Positions 6,071 to 12,742 of a stretch of 12,873 bases of DNA are shown here, in pieces. The translations under genes and the position numbers were made by a program. Under the pieces are notes generated by a model. The model was not told the origin of the DNA and did not search any database. It was given only the letters and a program-made list of their open reading frames with translations. Source of the DNA: Desulfobacteraceae bacterium (GTDB taxonomy: Bacteria; Desulfobacterota; Desulfobacteria; Desulfobacterales; SURF-7). The stretch lies in the NCBI GenBank assembly GCA_030618925.1, contig JAUXCK010000030.1:1-12873 (forward strand), given 5' to 3'. Position 1 is the stretch's first letter. Every line of letters starts with the position of its first letter.

Positions 6071-8101
6071 TCAATTGTGATCAAAGTGGGAAAACTGCAT
6101 GGTGAATGTGCCCCTGCCCTGGGTTGCAGATCTTAAAGAAGTGGAATATCCAAACATCCCTGAAAGAGGTACTATCGCTTTGATGACCTGGGTGTCGGCC
6201 TTGGCGTCAATGGATTCAATTTTTCCGCCACGCGTATTCAAATCCCCGATAACGTCACCCGTGGACGCTTCTGATACAAATACTTCTACTTCCATGATCG
6301 GTTCAAGCAAAAAAGGGTTTCCTGATGATAGCGCTTTTTTGCAGGCCATTGATGCACTGACTGTGTATGCCAGGTCTGTTCCGATCGATTCTTTGTACCC
6401 TCCCCCGGTTAAGACGGCCTCGACATCGACGACAGGGTAGCCCATCAGGGTTCCGCTTTCAAAGGATTCCATAACGCCTTTCTCAATGGCCGGGATGAAG
6501 ATATCGGGTATCCCCTCATCGGTTATATCAGACCGGAACGTGTTGCCGGAGCCCCTGTCGCGAGGGAAAAGTGCCATGGCAACTTCCCCAAAATGACGCT
6601 GGCCCGCTACTTCTCGGTCAAAGACAGCGGATGCTTTTGCAGGCTGCTTGATGGTCTCACGGTAGACAACCTGGGGTTTTCCGACGTTGACACTGGTTTT
6701 AAACTCCCGGTGCATTCGACTGATGATGATCTCAAGATGAAGCTCTCCCATGCCCGATAATATGGTTTGCCCGGTATCCTCATCCTGTTTTACTTTTAAC
6801 GTCGGATCTTCTGCCATGTATTTTTCAAAAACCTGGTGGAGTTTTTCCTGGTCTGATTGGGTTTTCGGTTCCACAGCGATTGAAATGACCGGCTCGTAAA
6901 ATTCTATTTTTTCCAGTACTACCGGTCTGTTTGCGTCACACAGTGTTTCACCTGTAGAAGAATCTTTTAGACCGATGACGCCGACGATACTGCCTGCGCC
7001 GGCCGTATTTATCCGTTCTTTTTTATTGGCATGCATTCGCAGGATACGGGATAATTTTTCTTTTTTATCACGAGTGGGATTAAATACATCAGAGCCGGCC
7101 TTCATGAGTCCGCTGTAAATTCTGACAAAAGAGAGCTTCCTGTTTTCAATCATAGACACTTTGAAGATTAATGCGACCAGGGGCCCTTTATCACTGGCCG
7201 TACATTCCACAATTTCATTCGTCAGGGGATCAACGCCTTTAATGGGCGGAATGTCGACAGGGCTGGGAAGGAAATTGACAATAGCGTCCAAAAGAAGTTG
7301 AATGCCTTTATTTTTCAGGGCGCTCCCGCACAGCACAGGCACCAGTTTTAATTCTGTGGTAGCCGTTCTGATTGCCGACAGGATGAGATGTGCTTCAATG
7401 TCAGCTTCAGCCAGGTAGGCCTCCATAATATCATCATCCAGGTCTGCCAGTGCCTCCACCATCTTTTCACGGTATTCCCGGGCTGTTTCCAGCAAACCCT
7501 CAGGGATATCCTCGGCCGTATAGTTGGTCCCCATTGATTCATCGTCCCAGACAAATTGTTTCATATGTATCAAATCAATGATGCCGGTAAAGTTGTCCTC
7601 TTTCCCTACAGGAATCTGGATAATCAGGGGGGTTGCGTTCAGCCTCTCCTGCATCATGTCGACGGTATTAAAAAAATCGGCGCCGATTCGATCCATCTTG
7701 TTGATAAAGGCAATTTTCGGGACGAAATATTTATCTGCCTGGCGCCATACGGTTTCGGACTGTGGTTCAACCCCGCCCACTGCACAAAAAACACCGATAG
7801 CACCATCAAGCACCCTTAGAGAGCGTTCAACTTCAATTGTAAAGTCAACATGGCCGGGGGTATCGATAATTTCTATCTGGTTGTTTTTCCACTCACAGGT
7901 GGTCACAGCAGAGGTGATGGTAATGCCCCTTTCCTGTTCATCCGGCATCCAGTCCATGACGGCCTCGCCGTCGTGGACTTCACCGAGTTTATAGGATCGC
8001 CCGGTATAGTAAAGGATTCGTTCCGTGACAGTGGTTTTACCGGCATCAATATGCGCGATAATCCCAATGTTCCTTATATGGCTTATCTTTTCTTTTTTCA
8101 T
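6071..8101 (-). CDS. fusA: Translation elongation factor G, divergent (second-type) paralogue
   Basis: This 676-residue protein is a full five-domain EF-G GTPase, slightly shorter than the usual 690-705. GTPase motifs are G1 AHIDAGKT (16-23), G2 RGITI (58-62), G3 DTPGH (80-84), G4 NKMD (134-137) and G5 GSALKNKG (259-266). Domains II-V follow, with recognisable ILSGMGELHLEI and PLSGMFGYSTSLRSATQGRG blocks. Domain IV differs from the canonical form. The GGRGQ-type loop reads AGQRHFG, and the usual DGSYHEVDSSE segment is GGGYKESIGTD. With a context outside the rpsL-rpsG-tuf operon, this suggests a second EF-G type. The role (translocation, recycling or a special condition) cannot be decided here. 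Its start codon overlaps the stop of the GerMN gene by 4 bp (ATGA). No strong ribosome binding site precedes it, so coupling is likely. Confidence 0.93.
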   Translation of the reverse strand: MKKEKISHIRNIGIIAHIDAGKTTVTERILYYTGRSYKLGEVHDGEAVMDWMPDEQERGITITSAVTTCEWKNNQIEIIDTPGHVDFTIEVERSLRVLDGAIGVFCAVGGVEPQSETVWRQADKYFVPKIAFINKMDRIGADFFNTVDMMQERLNATPLIIQIPVGKEDNFTGIIDLIHMKQFVWDDESMGTNYTAEDIPEGLLETAREYREKMVEALADLDDDIMEAYLAEADIEAHLILSAIRTATTELKLVPVLCGSALKNKGIQLLLDAIVNFLPSPVDIPPIKGVDPLTNEIVECTASDKGPLVALIFKVSMIENRKLSFVRIYSGLMKAGSDVFNPTRDKKEKLSRILRMHANKKERINTAGAGSIVGVIGLKDSSTGETLCDANRPVVLEKIEFYEPVISIAVEPKTQSDQEKLHQVFEKYMAEDPTLKVKQDEDTGQTILSGMGELHLEIIISRMHREFKTSVNVGKPQVVYRETIKQPAKASAVFDREVAGQRHFGEVAMALFPRDRGSGNTFRSDITDEGIPDIFIPAIEKGVMESFESGTLMGYPVVDVEAVLTGGGYKESIGTDLAYTVSASMACKKALSSGNPFLLEPIMEVEVFVSEASTGDVIGDLNTRGGKIESIDAKADTQVIKAIVPLSGMFGYSTSLRSATQGRGTFTMQFSHFDHN

Positions 8102-8685
8102 CGTACCCGCATCATATCGGCCTTAAAAGGGAATCGCAGATCAATGTGCCCTGCCAGGGTCATTGTTTCACGCCCCTCGATCAAAATTTTTACCCGATCA
8201 ATCTCAGGTATATTTAGAACAAGTGAGTTCACGATGGAATAAATTGTCATGATTTCCGATTGACTCCCCCCGGGATGATTTTTTTTTGCTGCATTTGTCA
8301 AGTCAACAACGGCGGTCCCATCCTGGGAGATATATAAAGCATTAAGGGCTGTGTTTTCAGGGATTGTCCGCATGAGTTCCCCCCGGGGACCCTTGATCAA
8401 CTCTTCAATGATGGCCCTGCCGAACTCAGCGGGGTCATCTGAATGGGAAAGTGCTTTCTCTTCGGCGATTAAAAAAGTGTTTTGTTTATCAGCAAAGTAC
8501 AAGTATATTAGAGATTTGTTCTTATATTTCTGTCTTGAAACCTGTTGCTCCGTATGGCGTTCGTCAAGCCGTGTTTTTTCCCCGCCGGATTGAAAAAAAA
8601 ACAGGTAAATCCCTCCGCAGATGATCACGACACAGATCAGGATGAATAAAGTAAGTCTTATGGGGTAACGCTTTTGATTCATCAT
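8098..8685 (-). CDS. Membrane-anchored GerMN domain protein
   Basis: The protein has 195 residues. A short basic N-terminus (MMNQKRYPIR) is followed by one transmembrane segment at about 11-31, a polar linker to about 56, and a GerMN domain at about 58-187. The domain shows the usual features: IYLYFAD, EELIKGPRGELMRTIPENTAL, a central DGTAVVDLT, then IYSIVNSLVLNIPEIDRVKILIEG and the closing LAGHIDLRFPF. GerMN domains are named from Bacillus GerM and also occur in non-sporulating bacteria, in lipoproteins or anchored proteins of the cell envelope, and their biochemical role is poorly defined. No lipobox is evident at C18 or C23, so the protein is probably a single-pass anchor with the domain outside the cytoplasm. 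Two adjacent ATGs (8685 and 8682) are possible starts. It is the first gene of a pair with EF-G, with a good -35 upstream. Confidence 0.85.
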   Translation of the reverse strand: MMNQKRYPIRLTLFILICVVIICGGIYLFFFQSGGEKTRLDERHTEQQVSRQKYKNKSLIYLYFADKQNTFLIAEEKALSHSDDPAEFGRAIIEELIKGPRGELMRTIPENTALNALYISQDGTAVVDLTNAAKKNHPGGSQSEIMTIYSIVNSLVLNIPEIDRVKILIEGRETMTLAGHIDLRFPFKADMMRVR

Positions 8686-8742
8686 TTACCGGTCAAAAAA
8701 AAATGATTGGCCAACCATTCTTGTTGAAACAAAAGATTTGAA

Positions 8743-8771
8743 TTCTTAAGCCAAACCCACTTTTATGTCAA
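8743..8771 (-). promoter_or_regulatory. Putative sigma70-type promoter for the GerMN/EF-G operon
   Basis: On the minus strand a perfect TTGACA (+ strand 8766-8771) is followed after 17 bases by TAAGAA (8743-8748), a weak -10. Transcription would begin near 8736, about 50 bases before the GerMN start codon. The -35 and the spacing are good, and the -10 is poor. Confidence 0.45.
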
Positions 8772-8832
8772 GTAAAGATGCAACATCTGATTTTGAAATT
8801 TTGCCGATGCATTGGCGGCAATAATCAAAAGG

Positions 8833-8880
8833 CGCAGTTTGGGTGTCAATGTGTCAATGAGGTCCTTTTTCGCAGTTTGG
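8833..8880 (+). repeat. Nested short direct repeats upstream of panP
   Basis: CGCAGTTTGG occurs at 8833-8842 and again at 8871-8880. Between them GTGTCAAT occurs twice in tandem (8843-8850 and 8851-8858), and the second copy runs into the 15-bp repeat TGAGGTCCTTTTTCG (8858-8872) shared with 6045-6059. All are exact matches read from the sequence. They may be binding sites for a regulator of panP or of the divergent operon, or remnants of a small duplication. Confidence 0.45.
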
Positions 8881-9061
8881 CTGAGATGGGGTGGATGAAG
8901 ACATCATCTGATGTATCATTATTAGTAAAAATAATATTTATTACAACATCATCCTATGGTATGGCTAAGTGGCAGATGACGGTGAACCCGGATTCTGTTT
9001 CCGGGCATGACGATTGGAAACATTTATTTGAATAGTATCACAATGACCTGAAGTTAACATA

Positions 9062-10711
9062 ATGAAACCATCAAACACATCCACAAAGAGTTCAGCACTG
9101 GTTGCTGACTGGGAAGCCCTGCAGAGGATATTTATAAGGCCTGAAAGTGACGCTGCCAAAGAGGCCCTTCTCAAATATATGGAACAGATCTTGTTTGGCC
9201 TGCATGATTTTCTGCAAAAAAATGTCGGTATTACCGAAGAAATCAGCCTCAAGGCGCTTTCCGACAATTTTACGGTGACAGCCATCAGTCCGCATCCTGA
9301 AAAAAAGCTGGCTGATGTGATTACCGACCTGATCAAGAATATTGCCCCCCATGCCGTAAATGTGGCGTCACCTTATTTTATTGGCCATATGACTTCGGCC
9401 ATTCCTTTTTTTATGGTTCATCTCAAGACCATTGTGGCAGCCCTGAACCAGAATGTCGTAAAACTTGAAACCTCCAAGGTGGTTTCAATCGTTGAAAAAC
9501 AGGTACTCGCAAAGATTCACCGGCTGATTTACAAAAAGAGCTTATCATTTTACGACAGGCATGTACAAAACACAAGGACCACCCTCGGTGCCTTTGTTGA
9601 AGGTGGCACCACGGCAAACCTGACGGCATTATGGGTGGCCAGGAATACCGTTTTCCCGCCGAAAGAGGGTTTTTCCGGTGTGGAAGAGGAAGGATTGTCG
9701 GCCGCATATAAGGCTTACGGGATCGAGAGGTGCGTTATCCTTGTTTCCAGGCGGGGGCATTATTCCCTCAGAAAAGCGGGCGGAATCCTCGGTATCGGAA
9801 ATCAAAACGTTATTCCCATCGATGTTGACGCCCATCACCGGATCGATCTTGATTGTCTGAAAACCGAGATAGATAAAATAAATCTAACCCGGAACACCCG
9901 GCTCATCGCGGTCATCGGTATTGCCGGGACAACAGAAACCGGCTCGGTGGACCCCTTGAGACAAATTGGAGAAATATGTAAAGAAAACCATACCCATTTT
10001 CACGTTGATGCGGCCTGGGGGGGAGCGGTCCTTCTGTCTGATAAATACAAACACCTCCTTGACGGGATTGAACTTGCTGATTCCGTGACCATAGACGGTC
10101 ATAAACAGTTTTATATGCCCATGAGCTGCGGGATGATTTATCTCAATAACCCCGAGAAGATGAATGTCATCGCCTATCATGCAAATTATGTCAACCGTCC
10201 TGGTTCTGTAGATCTGGGGATTAAATCTCTTGCCGGATCGCGAGAAGCCAACTCCTTGATATTGGACAGTGCGTTAAAAATAATGGGAAGTAAAGGCTAT
10301 GCCCTTCTCCTGGATCACGGGATTGAACTTGCCCGAAAATTGGCAGACGAGATAAACAGAAGGGCATCATTTGAACTCATTATGCCCCCTGAACTGAATA
10401 TCATCATATATCGACTTTGCCCTGAGAAATATCATGAAGTATTGTCTGGAGAGGATTCTGAACAGAAAAAAAATATCAATAAAAAGCTGAATGCCATAAA
10501 TCGAATCGTCCAAAGGATTCAAAGGGAGGCTGGGCGCAGTTTTGTGTCAAGAACAACCCTGAATTTTGACAGCACACCTGAAAATGAAATCATTGTCCTG
10601 CGTTGTGCACTGATGAATCCAATGACGGATATGAATGTGCTCAACGATATCCTGGATGAACAGGAGGAGATTTATAATACCCGGTTTTCTCCTGATTCAG
10701 GCAGTATCTAA
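9062..10711 (+). CDS. panP: PLP-dependent aspartate 1-decarboxylase (PanP type)
   Basis: The protein has 549 residues, the length of PanP, a group II PLP decarboxylase first described as a non-orthologous replacement for PanD. It would decarboxylate aspartate to beta-alanine for pantothenate. Visible features are the substrate-side segment SPYFIGHMTSAIP (103-115), FVEGGTTANLTAL (178-190), HVDAAWGG with D316 for the PLP ring nitrogen (314-321), and TIDGHKQFYMPMSCG with K348 as the Schiff-base lysine. The C-terminal part includes RTTLNFDSTPEN. The long N-terminal region before the PLP domain fits PanP better than ordinary glutamate decarboxylases (about 460 residues). Only a weak GAAG precedes the ATG. 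It converges on the glycosylase gene with a 15-bp overlap, and coaBC lies beyond. Substrate choice (aspartate against glutamate) is inferred from overall resemblance. Confidence 0.85.
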   Translation: MKPSNTSTKSSALVADWEALQRIFIRPESDAAKEALLKYMEQILFGLHDFLQKNVGITEEISLKALSDNFTVTAISPHPEKKLADVITDLIKNIAPHAVNVASPYFIGHMTSAIPFFMVHLKTIVAALNQNVVKLETSKVVSIVEKQVLAKIHRLIYKKSLSFYDRHVQNTRTTLGAFVEGGTTANLTALWVARNTVFPPKEGFSGVEEEGLSAAYKAYGIERCVILVSRRGHYSLRKAGGILGIGNQNVIPIDVDAHHRIDLDCLKTEIDKINLTRNTRLIAVIGIAGTTETGSVDPLRQIGEICKENHTHFHVDAAWGGAVLLSDKYKHLLDGIELADSVTIDGHKQFYMPMSCGMIYLNNPEKMNVIAYHANYVNRPGSVDLGIKSLAGSREANSLILDSALKIMGSKGYALLLDHGIELARKLADEINRRASFELIMPPELNIIIYRLCPEKYHEVLSGEDSEQKKNINKKLNAINRIVQRIQREAGRSFVSRTTLNFDSTPENEIIVLRCALMNPMTDMNVLNDILDEQEEIYNTRFSPDSGSI

Positions 10712-11401
10712 CCCCCTCATTATTTTTTTCATGTCTTCCCATACATCCCGTTTTTTTTCAGGATTTGTAAGAAGGTGGGTAGGATGATATGTGGGCATTA
10801 CCCGGATGCCCAAAAAATCATGGAACTTCCCCCTGAGATGGGACACCGGTGCTTTGGTGTTAAGGAGTGCTCCTGCTGCAGCCGGTCCGAGAGCGCAGAT
10901 TATATCAGGATTGATGGCCTGGATCTGCTGTTTTAAAATGGGAAAACAGGCCCCGATTTCTTCAGGCAGGGGAGGGCGGCCATCCGGCGTCGGACATTTA
11001 ACGATGTGGCAGATATAGACGGATTCGGGGGTAAGCCCTAAGGACTGGATTATTTTTGTCAGCAATTTGGCTGCTGGGTCTTCAGGCGGATTGTCCCTTT
11101 CAGACGGGCTGCCGGCCGGGGCATCCCCCACAAACATCAGCCTGGCTTTGGGGTGGCCTTTCCCAAAGGCCAATGGTGTCCCTTTGCCGGAAAGCCCGCA
11201 TCGGGTACAGCGGCCGATATGGGACCGAATTTCTTCAAGGGTTTTATTTCGTTTTTTCCCCCATTCCTGAATTAATTCAAGACTCCGGGGGGAGCAGTCA
11301 AATCCTTTGTTGCCAATTCCTGATAAATATTTAAAGTAATTATTGATATCTTCAATTGTGCGGGAGATGGTCCTGGCATTCGCCTTGAAACGGCTACCCA
11401 T
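10697..11401 (-). CDS. Divergent type-4-like 4Fe-4S uracil-DNA glycosylase
   Basis: This 234-residue member of the uracil-DNA glycosylase superfamily would remove uracil from DNA in base excision repair. The four cluster cysteines are in place: C65 and C68 (CTRC), C136 (IVKCPTPDGRPP) and C152, and the 16-residue spacing of the last pair fits family 4. The C-terminal motif is HPTHLL (206-211), close to the usual HPS-x-LL. The first motif is unusual. Where family 4 has GEAPGxxED and then GxPFVGxAG, this protein has GDAPAGSPSERD and NPPEDPAAKLL (92-114). The catalytic Glu is thus Asp, and the stacking Phe and Gly-rich loop are missing. Residues 1-60 are an N-terminal extension. The start overlaps the coaBC stop by 8 bp (ATGGGTAG), suggesting coupling. 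The superfamily is clear; activity and substrate are uncertain. Confidence 0.85.
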   Translation of the reverse strand: MGSRFKANARTISRTIEDINNYFKYLSGIGNKGFDCSPRSLELIQEWGKKRNKTLEEIRSHIGRCTRCGLSGKGTPLAFGKGHPKARLMFVGDAPAGSPSERDNPPEDPAAKLLTKIIQSLGLTPESVYICHIVKCPTPDGRPPLPEEIGACFPILKQQIQAINPDIICALGPAAAGALLNTKAPVSHLRGKFHDFLGIRVMPTYHPTHLLTNPEKKRDVWEDMKKIMRGLDTA

Positions 11402-12602
11402 TTTCGGCCACCATCTTTAAGATACGATCCAAAAGGATATCTGCCACAGACTTTTTTTCCATCAACTGGAGTTCCTCTTTGGAACCATCGCTAAAATAGA
11501 GGGTCACCTTGTTTGTATCTGTCCCAAATCCGGAAGATGGGTCTCCCACAAGATTGCCGGCGATCATATCCAGATTCTTTTCCCGGAGTTTTTTCTGCGC
11601 ATTTTTATCAAGATCCTGGGTTTCAGCAGCAAAACCCACGAGGATTTGATTTTTTTTCCGTTGGCCCGCTTCTTTAAGAATATCAATATTTTTTTTCATG
11701 GATACAATCATATCATCTGTATTTTTCTTGATTTTTTGGACTGCCGTTTCATGGGGACGATAATCCGCTACAGCAGCGACTTTGATGATGATATGGGCCT
11801 TGTCCATATGCTCAAACACGGCATCGGCCATTTCCCGGGCTGTTTTTACATCTATTTTCCGGACACCGGCCGGGGAGGGCAGCGCGGTCGGCCCCGAGAT
11901 CAGAATCACCTCAGCCCCCCTGTATTCTCCGGCCCCGGCAATTGCATATCCCATCTTGCCTGAAGAATGATTGCTGATAAACCGGACAGGGTCAAGAGGT
12001 TCCAGGGTCGGGCCGGCAGTGATAAGTATCTGTTTTCCTTTAAAATCCTTTGGCGACAGGGTGTGGGCCAGCCTGTCGGCGATATCGGCCGGCTCAGGGA
12101 GGCGTCCCGCCCCGTAAGTCCCGCAGGCGAGTTCCCCTTCCCCGGGCGCCAGGAGTTTGTAGCCGTCGGCTTCAAGAATATCCAGATTTCGCTGCATTGC
12201 CCTGTTTTCATACATGATTGTATTCATGGAAGGGCAAAGAATTTTCGGACATGTCACCGCCAGCATGAAGGTTGTCAGGGCATCGTCAGCGATGCCGTTT
12301 GCCAGTTTTCCGATGACATTGGCCGTTGCCGGGGCAATGACCACTGCATCTGCCTGGTTGGCCCATTCAATATGCCGGATAGCGCCTTCTTCCCGGTCAT
12401 CAAATAAAGATGTGCAGACCGGCTGGCCGGACAATGCCTCAAAAGTCAAGGGGCCGACAAACGCTTTGGCGTTTTGCGTCATGATAACCCTGACCTTTGC
12501 TTCGGCTTTAATTAACAGCCTCAAGAGCGCCGCACTCTTGTAGGCGGCGATGCCGCCGCACACACATAGGACAATATTTTTTTCTTTTAAATTATTTGTC
12601 AT
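11394..12602 (-). CDS. coaBC: Bifunctional phosphopantothenoylcysteine decarboxylase / phosphopantothenate-cysteine ligase
   Basis: CoaBC carries out two steps of coenzyme A synthesis: joining cysteine to 4'-phosphopantothenate (CTP-dependent in most bacteria), then FMN-dependent decarboxylation to 4'-phosphopantetheine. The 402 residues are the normal length. The CoaC half (about 1-185) shows GGIAAYKS (16-23), the active-site histidine H77 in IRHIEWA, PSMNTIMYEN (124-133) and the catalytic cysteine C160 in LACGTYGAGRLPEP. The CoaB half (about 188-402) shows ITAGPTLEPLDPVRFISNHSSG, AAVADYRP (276-283), the KIKK lysines at 290-293 and VGFAAET (322-328). AGGGGATAGG stands directly before the ATG and provides a good ribosome binding site. 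A strong promoter lies about 40 bases upstream. It is the first gene of a pair with the glycosylase. Confidence 0.96.
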   Translation of the reverse strand: MTNNLKEKNIVLCVCGGIAAYKSAALLRLLIKAEAKVRVIMTQNAKAFVGPLTFEALSGQPVCTSLFDDREEGAIRHIEWANQADAVVIAPATANVIGKLANGIADDALTTFMLAVTCPKILCPSMNTIMYENRAMQRNLDILEADGYKLLAPGEGELACGTYGAGRLPEPADIADRLAHTLSPKDFKGKQILITAGPTLEPLDPVRFISNHSSGKMGYAIAGAGEYRGAEVILISGPTALPSPAGVRKIDVKTAREMADAVFEHMDKAHIIIKVAAVADYRPHETAVQKIKKNTDDMIVSMKKNIDILKEAGQRKKNQILVGFAAETQDLDKNAQKKLREKNLDMIAGNLVGDPSSGFGTDTNKVTLYFSDGSKEELQLMEKKSVADILLDRILKMVAENG

Positions 12603-12642
12603 CCTATCCCCTGTGGTCGTTCCCTGCTAAGATGCTGAAAGA

Positions 12643-12670
12643 ACTATAGCCGGTATGATCCTGATGTCAA
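12643..12670 (-). promoter_or_regulatory. Sigma70-type promoter for coaBC
   Basis: On the minus strand a perfect TTGACA (+ strand 12665-12670) is followed after 16 bases by TATAGT (12643-12648), five of six matches to the -10 consensus. Transcription would start near 12636 and give a leader of about 33 bases that contains the coaBC ribosome binding site. This is the best promoter in the window. Confidence 0.65.
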
Positions 12671-12708
12671 TGCCGGTGAATAACTATCCCTTATTTTAAT
12701 ACCATAAT

Positions 12709-12736
12709 TTGTGATAAAATACAAAAAAATTATAAA
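12709..12736 (+). promoter_or_regulatory. AT-rich putative promoter pointing to the right window edge
   Basis: TTGTGA (12709-12714) is followed after 16 bases by TATAAA (12731-12736), inside a very AT-rich block (about 12695-12753). Transcription would start near 12743 and run away from coaBC into a GC-richer, hairpin-rich stretch. AT-rich DNA gives such matches easily, so confidence is moderate to low. Confidence 0.35.
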
Positions 12737-12742
12737 ATTCTT

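Larger units (their letters stand above)
8686..9061. other. 376-bp divergent intergenic region with hairpins and short repeats
   Basis: I see no supportable gene here. The region carries the GerMN/EF-G promoter on the minus strand and must carry the panP promoter on the plus strand. It holds several inverted repeats: TTGCCG/CGGCAA at 8801-8821 (6-bp stem, 9-base loop), ACATCA/TGATGT at 8901-8914, and CCCGGA/TCCGGG at 8987-9005 (6-bp stem, 7-base loop). None is followed by a T-run, so they do not look like terminators. An AT-rich block lies at 8918-8943. The stretch may be a structured 5' leader of panP or a small RNA; no known riboswitch was recognised. Confidence 0.4.

Noticed and set aside
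6946..6961. parS-like sequence TGTTTCACCTGTAGAA
   Set aside because: Only the first half matches the ParB site (12 of 16 positions overall). It is not palindromic and it lies in the EF-G coding sequence.
7524..7994. 156-residue open frame antisense to EF-G
   Set aside because: It lies wholly inside the conserved GTPase domain of EF-G on the other strand and resembles no protein family. It is a shadow of the real gene.
8778..9035. 85-residue plus-strand open frame before panP
   Set aside because: It has no recognisable domain, no ribosome binding site and an irregular composition, and it crosses several hairpins and repeats. It reads like a chance frame in an intergenic region.
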